NCBI RefSeq assembly: GCF_000686805.1
Contig: NZ_KK366017.1
Coordinates: forward strand, 1,096,808 to 1,160,807
Origin: Bacillus sp. UNC41MFS5
GTDB lineage: Bacteria > Bacillota > Bacilli > Bacillales_B > DSM-18226
DNA: 64,000 bases
Direction of reading: 5' to 3'
A model generated the notes under the pieces. That model saw only the letters and a program-made list of their open reading frames with translations. It was not told the DNA's origin and made no database searches. Numbering within the stretch: position 1 is the first letter of the stretch; each line of letters opens with the position of its first letter. The position numbers and the translations under genes are program-made. Positions 53,413-62,925 of this stretch are shown piece by piece.

Positions 53413-53937
53413 ATGCAAACGCTTAAAGATGGAGTTCTGAAACTTGGAGGTTCTGTGATTGCCATTGGTGCATTTGATGGTGTCCATAAAGGACATCAAG
53501 CCGTGATTAAGCAAGCAGTGGAAAAGAGTCGGGTAAATCAGGTTCCGAGCGTTGTCTATACTTTCGATCCGCCTCCTCGAAATTATTTTAAGGGCGTTCA
53601 AATTTTGACACCCATTCAGGAAAAGGTTAGCAGGATCGCGAAGTTAGGTGTTGATTATATAATTGTTGCCAGCTTCGATGAATGGTATGCGACCCGTCCT
53701 CCTGAAGATTTTATCTGTGAATTATCTAAGTTAAACCCGGTAGAGGTTACAGTGGGTGCTGATTTTCATTTTGGAAAAAATAGAGAAGGCGATGTGAATC
53801 TTTTAGAAAAGTATTTTCATATTAATATCACTCCACCTGTTTATTGTAAAAGCGGAAAACTTATTTCATCGACGAGAATTCGCCAGTTAATTTCAGAGGG
53901 AGATTTCCAGCAGTCCTACTCGTTACTAGGACTATAA
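53413..53937 (+). CDS. Stand-alone FAD synthetase (RibF N-domain)
   Basis: A 174-aa protein equal to the FMN-adenylyltransferase half of RibF. The nucleotide-binding GAFDGVHKGHQAVI is at residue 20, TFDPPPRNYF follows, then VGADFHFGKNREGD and ISSTRIRQLI. The C-terminal riboflavin kinase domain is absent. It should turn FMN into FAD locally for the two-component hydroxylase, as proposed for the NG80-2 anthranilate system. AGGAGG precedes ATG 53413, 33 bases after the monooxygenase stop. Confidence 0.9.
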   Translation: MQTLKDGVLKLGGSVIAIGAFDGVHKGHQAVIKQAVEKSRVNQVPSVVYTFDPPPRNYFKGVQILTPIQEKVSRIAKLGVDYIIVASFDEWYATRPPEDFICELSKLNPVEVTVGADFHFGKNREGDVNLLEKYFHINITPPVYCKSGKLISSTRIRQLISEGDFQQSYSLLGL

Positions 53938-53997
53938 ACAGTAGAAAAGTAAATGAAACTACTTGATATCACTCAGCAATAGATGGGAGTTCACACT

Positions 53998-54564
53998 ATG
54001 AAGTTATTAGGAATTTCAGGCACCATTATTGGTGCAAAAACAAGTATTGTTGTTCAAAAGGTATTAGAGGAAGTAAAGAAACATCATCCTAACGTTGAAG
54101 TAGAATTGCTTGATTTAAGAGATTATGAAGTTCAATTCTGTGATGGACGAAATCCTTCAACCTATACAGGTGACACGAAAAAAGTTCTCGATATTGTGAA
54201 TTCTGCTGACTTCTATATTGTAGGAACACCGATATTCCAGGGGTCTTTATCAGGGCCACTCAAAAATTTGTTTGATTTAATCAATCCAAAGGATATTCGC
54301 AACAAAGTAATCGGTTTTGTCGCAACAGGTGGAACATACCAGCATTACCTTGTTATCGAAAATCAATTGAAGCCGATTGCAGGATTTTTCAGAGCCTTTG
54401 TGGCACCAGGCTATGTATATGTCAATAACGATCATTTTAATAAAGAAAATGAAATCATTGATGCTGAGGTTCTTACAAGAATTACATCTTTAGCCAAAGA
54501 GGTAGTTTTCATGCAGGAGGCATTAAAATCAGCAGAGGAAAAATTTGCAACAGTAAATGGATAA
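53998..54564 (+). CDS. NAD(P)H-dependent flavin reductase component
   Basis: A 188-aa flavodoxin-like reductase. It starts MKLLGISGTIIGAKTSIVVQ with the phosphate-binding loop; IVGTPIFQGSLSGPLKNLFD and GFVATGGTYQHYLV are typical of the NADPH-dependent FMN reductase family. It supplies reduced flavin to the HpaB-type oxygenase. GGGAG lies before ATG 53998; a frame from 53983 adds five residues without a better site. Confidence 0.9.
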   Translation: MKLLGISGTIIGAKTSIVVQKVLEEVKKHHPNVEVELLDLRDYEVQFCDGRNPSTYTGDTKKVLDIVNSADFYIVGTPIFQGSLSGPLKNLFDLINPKDIRNKVIGFVATGGTYQHYLVIENQLKPIAGFFRAFVAPGYVYVNNDHFNKENEIIDAEVLTRITSLAKEVVFMQEALKSAEEKFATVNG

Positions 54565-54598
54565 GCATTTCTATTAAAAGTTGAGAGGAGAAATTTCT

Positions 54599-55138
54599 AT
54601 GACAAACTCTTTAAAACCAATTAACCTTTGGGGATTTATTGAAGAAAATAAGGATTTACTTAAGCCGCCAGTAAATAATAAAGTGATTTGGAAGGATTCT
54701 GAACTAATGTTTATGGTCCTCGGAGGCCCAAATAAACGACGTGATTTTCATGTGGACCCTTCTGAAGAGATTTTTTATCAATTAAAAGGTGATTGCTACG
54801 TTGAAATTATTAATGCGGAAGGCAAAAGAGAAGTAATTACCGTGAAAGAAGGAGAAGTATTTCATCTCCCACCAAATGTTCCCCACTCCCCGCATCGGGT
54901 CGCAGATACCATCGGGATCGTTATTGAACGTGACAGAGCAGATGGGGAATTAGAGGATTTTGTTTGGTTCTGTGATGAATGTGATCATGAAATGCACCGC
55001 GTTACCGTTCAATTAACAAATATTGAAGTGCAGGTAAAAGAAGCAATTCATGGATTTAACAGTAATTTAGAACTTCGGACTTGCAAGAACTGTGGTCATA
55101 TTATGGCTGAAGAAGCGAGTGAATGGAAATGCGAGTAG
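54599..55138 (+). CDS. nbaC: 3-hydroxyanthranilate 3,4-dioxygenase
   Basis: Extradiol cupin that opens the ring of 3-hydroxyanthranilate to 2-amino-3-carboxymuconate 6-semialdehyde. The iron ligands are in RRDFHVDPSEEIFYQLKGD and FHLPPNVPHSPHR. The bacterial-type C-terminal rubredoxin-like metal site is formed by CDEC and CKNC. 179 aa, normal for the bacterial enzyme. AGAGGAG lies before ATG 54599. The last 16 bases overlap the start of the decarboxylase gene. Confidence 0.94.
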   Translation: MTNSLKPINLWGFIEENKDLLKPPVNNKVIWKDSELMFMVLGGPNKRRDFHVDPSEEIFYQLKGDCYVEIINAEGKREVITVKEGEVFHLPPNVPHSPHRVADTIGIVIERDRADGELEDFVWFCDECDHEMHRVTVQLTNIEVQVKEAIHGFNSNLELRTCKNCGHIMAEEASEWKCE

Positions 55139-56133
55139 ATTTTCATACACATATCATCCCTGAAAATTTCCCTGATTTTGCGGCGAAGTTCCAAAATGAT
55201 AAGTGGCCGGTCCTAAAGCCTACATGTTCATGCGGTGCCAATATCATGGTATCCGGAAAGGTGTTCCGTGAAGTGACCGACCAAGTTTGGAGTCCAGAAA
55301 AAAGGATTCACGATATGGATGTAGAAAATGTAGATATACAAGTTTTATCGCCAATTCCCGTTACGTTCTCCTATTGGGCACCTATAGAAGAAGCGGTAGC
55401 TATGGCTAGATTTCAAAATGACTTCATCGCTGAAACAGTAGCTAAACATCCAACCAAGTTTATTGGTCTAGGGACGGTTCCTCTTCAAAATGTCGAAGAA
55501 GCGATTCTTGAACTAGACCGATGTGTACATCAACTTGGCTTAAAAGGGGTTGAGATTGGCACAAATATTAATGGTAAAAATTTAGACGATGAATCGTTAA
55601 TCGATTTCTTTGCGATGTGTGAGAAATGGAATGTCCCTATATTTATTCATCCATGGGAAACACTGGGTGGAGAACGTTTTTCCTCACATAACTTAATGTA
55701 TACGGTTGGAATGCCAAGTGAAACAGCACTAGCTGCTGCTAGTTTAATCCTAGGCGGTGTTATCGAGAAATTTCCAAGACTAAAAATTTGTTTTTCTCAT
55801 GGAGGCGGTTCATTACCTTACATTCTTCCAAGACTTGATCATGGTTGGAATGTGTGGCCGCATTTGCAGCTTACGGAAAAGCCGCCAAGTTTTTATGCCA
55901 AGAAATTTTTCTATGATTCAATCGTAAATAACCCTGTTAATATCAAATTTTTAGTCGAAAAATTTGGTGCTGAACAAGTGATTATGGGGTCGGATTATCC
56001 ATTTTTACTGCGGGAAACACCACCAGGAAAGATTATTGATGACACACTCAGCCTCAGTGAAGAACAGAAACGGGCGATGTTAGGTGAAAATGCACTTAGA
56101 TTTTTAAATTTACCAGTTAATCTACTAATTTAA
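55123..56133 (+). CDS. nbaD: 2-amino-3-carboxymuconate 6-semialdehyde decarboxylase
   Basis: Zinc amidohydrolase-fold decarboxylase (ACMSD) of about 336 aa. Metal motif VDFHTHIIP is at the N-terminus, FIHPWE and CFSHGGGSLPYI give further histidines, and MGSDYPF the catalytic aspartate. It yields 2-aminomuconate 6-semialdehyde, steering carbon to catabolism instead of quinolinate/NAD. ATG 55123 or 55129 are both possible; the gene overlaps the dioxygenase gene, so translation is coupled. Confidence 0.94.
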   Translation: MEMRVDFHTHIIPENFPDFAAKFQNDKWPVLKPTCSCGANIMVSGKVFREVTDQVWSPEKRIHDMDVENVDIQVLSPIPVTFSYWAPIEEAVAMARFQNDFIAETVAKHPTKFIGLGTVPLQNVEEAILELDRCVHQLGLKGVEIGTNINGKNLDDESLIDFFAMCEKWNVPIFIHPWETLGGERFSSHNLMYTVGMPSETALAAASLILGGVIEKFPRLKICFSHGGGSLPYILPRLDHGWNVWPHLQLTEKPPSFYAKKFFYDSIVNNPVNIKFLVEKFGAEQVIMGSDYPFLLRETPPGKIIDDTLSLSEEQKRAMLGENALRFLNLPVNLLI

Positions 56134-56153
56134 TCGGAAAAGAGGATGAAAAG

Positions 56154-56630
56154 ATGATAGACAAAGTGATGACTCCAGAAGAGAGATTAGAGGAACTTGG
56201 AATAAAGCTGCCGGCTCTCCGCCCCGCATCTGGTAATTATGTTAGCTGTGTACGAACCGGGAATCTAATTTTCACATCAGGACAAGGTACTGATGAATAC
56301 CGGGGAAAACTTGGTGAGGATGTATCGATAGAAGTAGGCTATCAAGCAGCAAGACAATGTATGCTTAATCTATTAGCAGTTATCAAGAATGAACTCGGCG
56401 ATCTTAGCAAAGTGAAACGGATTGTCAAAATCCTTGGTATGGTCAACAGCACGACTGATTTTAAAGACCATCCTAAGGTCATGAATGGATCCTCTGATTT
56501 GTTGGTGGAAGTGTTTGGTGAAAAGGGAAGACATGCGAGATCAGCAATAGGGATGGCACAACTTCCACACAATAATGCAGTCGAGGTCGAGATGATTGTA
56601 GAAGTTTGGGAAGGTGAAATCGGTGAGTAA
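56154..56630 (+). CDS. nbaF: 2-aminomuconate deaminase (RidA family)
   Basis: A 158-aa YjgF/RidA-type protein: TSGQGTDEYRGKLGEDVSIE, AARQCMLNLLAVIKNELGDL and ARSAIGMAQLPHNNAVEVEM are the family blocks. In 2-nitrobenzoate and anthranilate pathways this branch deaminates 2-aminomuconate to 4-oxalocrotonate. It is longer than the usual 125-aa RidA because of an N-terminal extension typical of the aminomuconate deaminase group. AGAGGATG precedes ATG 56154. The stop overlaps the dehydrogenase start. Confidence 0.91.
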   Translation: MIDKVMTPEERLEELGIKLPALRPASGNYVSCVRTGNLIFTSGQGTDEYRGKLGEDVSIEVGYQAARQCMLNLLAVIKNELGDLSKVKRIVKILGMVNSTTDFKDHPKVMNGSSDLLVEVFGEKGRHARSAIGMAQLPHNNAVEVEMIVEVWEGEIGE

Positions 56631-58089
56631 GGTCATAGAAAAACAGATACAAATTAACAATGCCAAGTTGTTTATCAATGGAGAATATGTAAGCGCTATT
56701 TCAGGGGGAACTTTTGACACACTTAATCCAGCCACAAATCAAAAATTAGCAGAAGTCGCTAGTGCAAGTGAGCAAGATGTAGAAAGAGCAATACAGGTTG
56801 CCAAGCGCACCTATGATAGTGGTATTTGGAGTAAAATGCCAGTTGAGGAAAGAGCAAAGATTCTTTGCCGAATGGCGGATCTTGTCATGGAACGAGTCGA
56901 GGAGTTAGCGTTAATTGAAACATTAGATGTAGGGAAGCCGATTAGAGAAAGCAGAGATTTTGATATCCCTCGCGCAGCATCAAACTTAAGATTCTTTGCA
57001 GAAATGGCAAAATACTTGAATCATGAGCATTACGAACAATCCAAGCATATGAGCTATACCAAATACGCTCCGGCTGGTGTGACAAGCTTAATCATTCCTT
57101 GGAATTTACCATTTATGCAAATGACATGGAAAGCTTCCGCTGCGTTAGCGGCTGGTAATACCGTGATTGTTAAACCAGCATCCTATACACCACTTAGTGC
57201 AGTCATGTTAGGTGAAATTGCCAACGAAGCAGGATTACCACCGGGCGTGTTGAATATACTGACAGGTCCAGGTGGAACAGTAGGAACGGCAATGACCACT
57301 CATCCATATGTTCGCAGAATTTCCTTTGTCGGGGAAAGTTCTACTGGTAAAACGGTAATGAGAAATGCAGCATCACAACTAATTCCAGTATCATTAGAAT
57401 TGGGCGGGAAATCTGCCAATATCGTATTTGAGGATGCAGACTTAGATGAAGCTGTCGCGGGCTCCATAGAAGCGATATTTAGAAATCAAGGGGAAATCTG
57501 TTTAGCTGGTTCTCGATTACTAGTGCAAGAATCGGTTTATGATAAATTCCTTGAAAAATTTGTTGCAGCTGCAAAGAACATCAAAGTGGGCGACCCATTG
57601 GATGAAACGACGGATATGGGTGCGCTTATATCAAAAGGTCATCTAGAAACAGTTGATAACTATGTGCAAATTGGTATTTCTGAAGGTGCGAAACTTGCTG
57701 TAGGCGGTAAGCGTGTGGCAGGATTGTCAGAAGGGAACTTTTACGAGCCAACCGTGCTCTATGATGTAAATAACAAAATGAGAGTTGCACAGGAAGAAAT
57801 ATTTGGCCCGGTATTAGTCGTCATTCCATTTAAAACGGAAGAAGAAGCGATTCAAATTGCTAACGATTCGATTTATGGTTTAGCAGGTGTAGTTTGGTCA
57901 AATGATTTAAGACGTGCGCATCGGGTAGCTTCTCAAATCGATTCAGGCTTATTCTGGATCAATTGCTGGTATTATCGTGATTTAAGAACACCATTTGGTG
58001 GTTCAAAGGCGAGCGGAATTGGTCGTGAAGGCGGACGTCATAGTTTTGAATTTTACACAGAAGCCAAAACAATTACAATGAAATTATAA
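56623..58089 (+). CDS. nbaE: 2-aminomuconate/2-hydroxymuconate semialdehyde dehydrogenase
   Basis: A 488-aa aldehyde dehydrogenase that oxidises 2-aminomuconate 6-semialdehyde. Rossmann and active-site motifs are IIPWNLPFMQMTWK, SFVGESSTGKTVM, VSLELGGKSANIVFEDADL and the nucleophile cysteine in NQGEICLAGSRL. LKRAH and FGGSKASGIGREGG-HS mark the 2-hydroxymuconic semialdehyde dehydrogenase branch. I use GTG 56623 with AAGGTG six bases upstream; GTG 56614 is in frame as well. A small hairpin follows before the next gene. Confidence 0.92.
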   Translation: MSKVIEKQIQINNAKLFINGEYVSAISGGTFDTLNPATNQKLAEVASASEQDVERAIQVAKRTYDSGIWSKMPVEERAKILCRMADLVMERVEELALIETLDVGKPIRESRDFDIPRAASNLRFFAEMAKYLNHEHYEQSKHMSYTKYAPAGVTSLIIPWNLPFMQMTWKASAALAAGNTVIVKPASYTPLSAVMLGEIANEAGLPPGVLNILTGPGGTVGTAMTTHPYVRRISFVGESSTGKTVMRNAASQLIPVSLELGGKSANIVFEDADLDEAVAGSIEAIFRNQGEICLAGSRLLVQESVYDKFLEKFVAAAKNIKVGDPLDETTDMGALISKGHLETVDNYVQIGISEGAKLAVGGKRVAGLSEGNFYEPTVLYDVNNKMRVAQEEIFGPVLVVIPFKTEEEAIQIANDSIYGLAGVVWSNDLRRAHRVASQIDSGLFWINCWYYRDLRTPFGGSKASGIGREGGRHSFEFYTEAKTITMKL

Positions 58090-58102
58090 AATAAAGCAAA
58101 AG

Positions 58103-58123
58103 GTGGCTGAAAGGCCACTTTTT
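58103..58123 (+). terminator. Intra-operon attenuator-like hairpin
   Basis: GTGGC / GCCAC with a 6-base loop, flanked by AAAA and TTTTT, between the dehydrogenase and hydratase genes. It probably lowers, rather than stops, expression of the distal genes. Confidence 0.6.
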
Positions 58124-58158
58124 AACTATTAATATAGAAAAGGAAGGTGCAGGAAGAA

Positions 58159-58938
58159 ATGGAAGTATTAGTAGAAGGAATTGCGAAAGAATTAATTGAT
58201 GCAGAAAGTCATCAATATTCTGTCGCTCCACTTACGGAACGTTATTCGGAGCTGACTGTAGGCGATGCCTATCAAATCCAACTAGAAGTCATCGATAAAA
58301 AGTTAAAAGAAGGACATAAAGTAATTGGGAAAAAGGTTGGGCTAACAAGTATTGCGATGCAGCAAATGCTTGGCGTCGATGAGCCTGATTATGGCCACCT
58401 GTTAGATACTATGAAAATAGCAGATGAAGCAACTGTGAAAATTGCTGAGTTGATCAGTCCGAAGGTTGAGGCGGAAATCGGTTTTATTTTAGAACATGAC
58501 TTGGTTGGTCCAAATGTGAACTATCTAGATGTGTTAATGGCTACCAAATATGTAGTACCTACCATCGAGATTATTGACAGCCGTATTTCTGATTGGAAAA
58601 TCAAATTGGTTGATACAGTGGCTGATAATGGCTCCTCAGCAAGAGTAGTCGTCGGGGAAAAGCTGAGCACCATTGAAGGATTGGATTTGCGAACTCAAGG
58701 AATGGTCCTATATAAAAATGAAGAGCTTGTCGCTACAGGAGTTGGGACGGCCGCTCTAGGACACCCGGCACAAGCAGTCGCATGGTTAGCCAATAAATTA
58801 CATGAATTCGGGATTACTCTTAAAGCAGGTGAGTTAATTCTTCCCGGAGCACTTTCCGGTGCTATTGCAGTAAAAGAAGGCGACATGATTGTTGCAGATT
58901 TTGGCCCATTAGGAACTGTATCTGTAACATTTGAGTAA
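58159..58938 (+). CDS. nbaG: 2-oxopent-4-enoate hydratase (DmpE/MhpD type)
   Basis: A 259-aa hydratase of the fumarylacetoacetase-like fold, converting 2-oxopent-4-enoate to 4-hydroxy-2-oxovalerate. IGKKVGLTSIAMQQMLGVDE, SPKVEAEIGFIL (metal ligands) and VDTVADNGSSARVVVGE align with the DmpE branch, including the SRISDWKIKLVDT wording. ATG 58159 has AAGGAAG upstream. It is a paralogue of the next gene; in meta-cleavage pathways the two proteins form a complex. Confidence 0.9.
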   Translation: MEVLVEGIAKELIDAESHQYSVAPLTERYSELTVGDAYQIQLEVIDKKLKEGHKVIGKKVGLTSIAMQQMLGVDEPDYGHLLDTMKIADEATVKIAELISPKVEAEIGFILEHDLVGPNVNYLDVLMATKYVVPTIEIIDSRISDWKIKLVDTVADNGSSARVVVGEKLSTIEGLDLRTQGMVLYKNEELVATGVGTAALGHPAQAVAWLANKLHEFGITLKAGELILPGALSGAIAVKEGDMIVADFGPLGTVSVTFE

Positions 58939-58984
58939 GAGAGTTTTTCACCGAATAAAAAAAATTAAAAGTGGAGGTTCCATT

Positions 58985-59773
58985 ATGTCACTGTTGCAAG
59001 GAACAGAACAAGAAATCGTAAACTACCTATTAGCTGCAGAAAAAGACAAGCGGGAAGTTGAAAAAATTACCACAAATTATCCAACTCTAACATTTGAGCA
59101 TGCCTATGAAATACAACAAAAACTAATCGAGCAAAAAGAAAAGGAGGGGCTTCGCCGAATTGGTGTAAAACTCGGCTTGACCAGTAAGGCAAAGCAGGAG
59201 ATGATGGGTGTCCATGAAGCTATCTACGGGTATTTAATGGATGATATGCTTGCACCTGAATGGGAACCAGTTCAATTTAGCAGTTTCATTCATCCTAAGG
59301 CAGAACCCGAAATTGCTTTCATGATTAATGAAGATATCCAAGGCACTAATGTTACCTCTGATGATATTTTAAAGGTGACAAAATATGTAGCACCAGCGAT
59401 CGAGATTATTGATAGTCGTTATTTAGATTTCAAGTTTACACTGGTAGATGTTGTGGCTGATAATTGTTCTTCTTCAAAATTTATTATAGGTAACAAATGG
59501 GTGTCGCCGGATGCGCTAAACTTGAAAGATATTGGTGTATACATCTCTAAGAATTCAGAGGTTGCAACTACTGGGACCAGTGCGGCTGTATTAGGTGATC
59601 CAGCTGCTGCCGTTGCTTGGGCTGTAAACAAACTCGGAGAATCTGGGCAGGGTTTAAAGAAAGGTGATATCGTGCTTAGCGGCGCAATAACAGAAGCCAT
59701 TAGCTTTCAACCAGGGGATACAATTTTAGCACAATTTGCGGAACTAGGCAGTGTATCTTTTACTAGCAAATAA
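58985..59773 (+). CDS. nbaH: 4-oxalocrotonate decarboxylase (DmpH type)
   Basis: A 262-aa paralogue of the hydratase. GVKLGLTSKAKQEMMGVHEA, IYGYL, HPKAEPEIAF, IDSRYLDFKFTLVDVVADN and the tail GDTILAQFAELGSVS align with DmpH rather than DmpE. It removes CO2 from 4-oxalocrotonate. GGAGG precedes ATG 58985. No aldolase or acetaldehyde dehydrogenase follows; the next DNA is a 52-bp repeat array. Confidence 0.9.
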   Translation: MSLLQGTEQEIVNYLLAAEKDKREVEKITTNYPTLTFEHAYEIQQKLIEQKEKEGLRRIGVKLGLTSKAKQEMMGVHEAIYGYLMDDMLAPEWEPVQFSSFIHPKAEPEIAFMINEDIQGTNVTSDDILKVTKYVAPAIEIIDSRYLDFKFTLVDVVADNCSSSKFIIGNKWVSPDALNLKDIGVYISKNSEVATTGTSAAVLGDPAAAVAWAVNKLGESGQGLKKGDIVLSGAITEAISFQPGDTILAQFAELGSVSFTSK

Positions 59774-59917
59774 TCGGACTGCTACAATTTAATTTAAGGC
59801 TGTTTTTGTAAAATTTGTTGTTTTTATAGACAACCAATTACCTTAACTTATTTCTATGAAGAATTAAATATTTCCGAAAAAAATTACTAGAATTTGATAA
59901 TCATAGATTTTAATGGT

Positions 59918-60056
59918 GCCAGTGACAAAAGAAAAATGGAGTCGACGGTAACGAAAAGGAGTTTATCGTGCCCGTCACCTTAGAAAAATGAAGTCGACGG
60001 TAACGAAAAGGATTTAATCGTGTCCGTCATCTTAGATAAATAGAATCGACGTTATC
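59918..60056. repeat. 52-bp tandem repeat array B (about 2.7 units)
   Basis: GTGCC(C)GT recurs at 59918, 59970 and 60022, a period of exactly 52. The unit aligns without gaps to array A: GCCCGT, then AAAAAT at position 15-20, CGGTAAC at 29-35. The variable part reads CGAAAAGG-TTTAATCG, again able to form a hairpin though with different bases. It lies in the 390-base gap between the decarboxylase gene and kynU; the last 100 bases should hold the kynU promoter. Confidence 0.9.
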
Positions 60057-60163
60057 GACTATTGGTTAATAATATATTCACCAACCAAACAGTTTTACTT
60101 TTTAAATAAAGCAATAATCTTTCATAAAAAAGACTAATTAATAAAAAATTGGAGGATACACTG

Positions 60164-61432
60164 TTGTTAACTTTAGAGTATGCACAACAATTGGATAATG
60201 CAGATAGCCTTAATAGATTTAGGGAAGAATTTTACATAAAACCGAATTCCATCTATATGGATGGAAATTCACTAGGACTTCTTTCGAAAAGAGCAGAAAA
60301 GACATTGCTGGAATCATTAAATGATTGGAAAGAGCATGGGATTGACGGTTGGACAAATGGAAAACACCCTTGGTTTTTTTTATCGGAAAAACTAGGAGAG
60401 ATGATGGCTCCTTTAGTTGGTGCTGCAGCTAATGAAGTAATTGTTACGGGTTCCACAACGGTTAACTTACATCAACTAGTCGCTACTTTTTATAAGCCGG
60501 AAGGAAAGCGGACAAAAATTTTGGCTGATGAATTAACCTTTCCATCAGATATTTATGCGCTTCAAAGTCAGCTTCGCATTCATGGATTTGATCCAGATAC
60601 ACATCTTGTTCGAGTGAAAAGCCGAGATGGGCGCTTTTTAGAGGAAGAAGATATTATCGAAGCGATGACCGATGAGATTGCACTCATCATTTTACCAACT
60701 GTACTGTATCGAAGCGGCCAAATCTTGGATATGAAGCGACTGACAGCTGAAGCGAACAGAAGAGGGATATTAATCGGTTTTGATGGTTGTCATTCGATTG
60801 GAGCCATCCCGCATTCGTTCAGTGATTGGGGCGTTGATTTTGCATATTGGTGCAATTATAAACACCTAAATGGTGGTCCGGGCAGTGTTGGCGGTTTATA
60901 TGTGAATTCTAAACATTTTGGGACAGCCCCTGGACTGGCTGGCTGGTTTGGTTCGAAAAAAGAGAAGCAATTTGACATGGAGCATTCTCTAACACCTGCT
61001 GATTCAGCCGGAGCCTATCAAATAGGGACACCACATGTTTTGAGTCTTGCCCCGTTACTAGGCGCATTGGAGATTTTTGCAGAAGCAGGAATTGAAAATA
61101 TTCGTGCTAAGTCTTTAAACATCAATCAATACTTAATGGATTTAATTAACCAAGAGCTGCATGACTTCGGATTCACGATTGGAAATCCTAGCGAAGATAT
61201 TCGACGTGGTGGTCATGTAAGTTTAGAACATAAAGAAGCAGCACGAATTTGTAAAGCGTTGAAAGAAAATGGGATCATTCCAGATTTCCGTGCACCAAAC
61301 ATCATTCGTCTTGCTCCTGTTGCTCTTTACACTTCTTATACTGAGGTTTGGGAAGTCGTCCAGATTCTTAAGAAAATTATGACTGACAAGCAATATGAAC
61401 AGTTTAAAAATGAACGTGAAGTTGTTGCTTAA
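60164..61432 (+). CDS. kynU: Kynureninase
   Basis: PLP enzyme that cleaves kynurenine to anthranilate and alanine (or 3-hydroxykynurenine to 3-hydroxyanthranilate). [19 protein letters not shown] is at the N-terminus, [19 protein letters not shown] follows. [15 protein letters not shown] carries the PLP aspartate and [19 protein letters not shown] the PLP-binding lysine. 422 aa. I chose TTG 60164 because GGAGG lies seven bases before it; TTG 60149 overlaps that site. It forms one unit with the permease and kynA, starting just after repeat array B. Confidence 0.94.
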   Translation: MLTLEYAQQLDNADSLNRFREEFYIKPNSIYMDGNSLGLLSKRAEKTLLESLNDWKEHGIDGWTNGKHPWFFLSEKLGEMMAPLVGAAANEVIVTGSTTVNLHQLVATFYKPEGKRTKILADELTFPSDIYALQSQLRIHGFDPDTHLVRVKSRDGRFLEEEDIIEAMTDEIALIILPTVLYRSGQILDMKRLTAEANRRGILIGFDGCHSIGAIPHSFSDWGVDFAYWCNYKHLNGGPGSVGGLYVNSKHFGTAPGLAGWFGSKKEKQFDMEHSLTPADSAGAYQIGTPHVLSLAPLLGALEIFAEAGIENIRAKSLNINQYLMDLINQELHDFGFTIGNPSEDIRRGGHVSLEHKEAARICKALKENGIIPDFRAPNIIRLAPVALYTSYTEVWEVVQILKKIMTDKQYEQFKNEREVVA

Positions 61433-61455
61433 CTAAAGGTTAGAGGAGGAATTAT

Positions 61456-62877
61456 ATGGCGGACAATCTTTTGAAAAATGAAAATGGCTCAGAAAGAGGG
61501 TTAAAGCGTGAATTAAAAACCAGTCAACTGACTATGATTGCGATGGGTTGTGCGATTGGAACTGGTCTTTTCCTTGGCAGTGGACTTGCGATTAGTACAG
61601 CTGGTCCAAGCGTATTAATCAGTTACGCGATTGGTGCATTCATTGTTTTACTTTTAATGGGATGTTTATCAGAAATGACGGTGGCCCATCCAACTTCAGG
61701 GGCGTTTGGAACAATATCTGAGAAGTATATAAGCCCGTTCGCAGGTTATCTGGTCCGCTATTCGTATTGGATTGCAAATGTTCTTGCTGTTGGGGTAGAA
61801 GTAAGTGCCATTGCAGTATATATGAAATATTGGTTTCCAGGTGTCCCTGGGTTTGTGTGGATTTTATTGTTCGCCGCTGTCCTAATTTATGTAAATGCAA
61901 CAAGTGTGAATACATTTGCAACATTTGAGTATTGGTTCTCGATGATTAAAATCAGTGCAATCGTTGGATTCATTCTCCTTGGAGCATATGTTTTCATTGG
62001 AGGGTCGGCTAAGCCGGAAATGGGACCTGAGAACTTCGTTAATGAAGGTGGTTTCTTACCGTTCGGCATGTGGGGAATGTGGGTCGCTATCTTTATTTCT
62101 CTATTTAGCTTTTTAGGGACGGAGTTGATTGCCGTTACTGCTGGAGAAGCGAAGGACCCAGATGTTGCGGTACCTAAAGCATTGAAGGCAACTGTTTTCC
62201 GTTTATCGACATTTTATATTATTACTATTGGCATTATGTTAATGATTGTTCCGTGGAAATCAGCAGGAGTGGAAGAAAGTCCTTTCGTAAAAGTAATGGA
62301 ACTCTTGAATATTCCAGGTGCAAGTGGAATTATGAATTTTATTATATTAACCGCTGCTCTGTCGGCCATGAATAGTCAGCTTTATGCTTCGACACGAATG
62401 ATGTTTTCTCTATCACGAGGAAATTATGCACCTGCCTTTTTAGGTAAATTAAGCAAAAAAGGAGTTCCGTTAAGTGCTCTTGCCATTTCTACATTGGGGA
62501 TATTTCTTGCTGCAGCAGTAAACGCATTATTACCTGACTCGTCGTACGCCTTTATGATGGGAATCTCCATGTTTGGTGCTATCTTCACATGGTTTATGGT
62601 TTTTGTTTCCCACTTGTTTTTCAGAAAAAAGTGGGAGAAATCAGGCGGCCGGAAATTGCCGGTTAAAATGCCTGGATTTCCTTACTTGACGCTATTAGGA
62701 GCGGTCCTTTTGCTCAGTTTAATGATTACCACTTGGTTTACAGGTTTTAAAATCATGCTGCAATTCGGTGTTCCATGGTTGTTATTTTTAACTGCTGCCT
62801 ATTTTATTCTTAATAAAAGAAAAAACAATCCTGAAAAGAACGAGTCAGATCCTATACTTAACAAAAAGGTAAATTAG
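61456..62877 (+). CDS. Amino-acid permease, likely tryptophan/kynurenine
   Basis: A 473-aa APC-superfamily permease with 12 helices. ELKTSQLTMIAMGCAIGTGL then FLGSGLAISTAGPSVL in helix 1 and FSFLGTELIAVTAGEAKDPD in helix 6 mark the AAT group. Being sandwiched between kynU and kynA, tryptophan (or kynurenine) is the predicted substrate. AGAGGAGG lies before ATG 61456, 24 bases after kynU. It is not a close copy of the CycA-type permease at 23.3 kb, though both share the family motifs. Confidence 0.9.
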   Translation: MADNLLKNENGSERGLKRELKTSQLTMIAMGCAIGTGLFLGSGLAISTAGPSVLISYAIGAFIVLLLMGCLSEMTVAHPTSGAFGTISEKYISPFAGYLVRYSYWIANVLAVGVEVSAIAVYMKYWFPGVPGFVWILLFAAVLIYVNATSVNTFATFEYWFSMIKISAIVGFILLGAYVFIGGSAKPEMGPENFVNEGGFLPFGMWGMWVAIFISLFSFLGTELIAVTAGEAKDPDVAVPKALKATVFRLSTFYIITIGIMLMIVPWKSAGVEESPFVKVMELLNIPGASGIMNFIILTAALSAMNSQLYASTRMMFSLSRGNYAPAFLGKLSKKGVPLSALAISTLGIFLAAAVNALLPDSSYAFMMGISMFGAIFTWFMVFVSHLFFRKKWEKSGGRKLPVKMPGFPYLTLLGAVLLLSLMITTWFTGFKIMLQFGVPWLLFLTAAYFILNKRKNNPEKNESDPILNKKVN

Positions 62878-62925
62878 AACGTAAAATTAAGGTTACACAA
62901 AAAGAGGATATAGCGGGAGGATATT

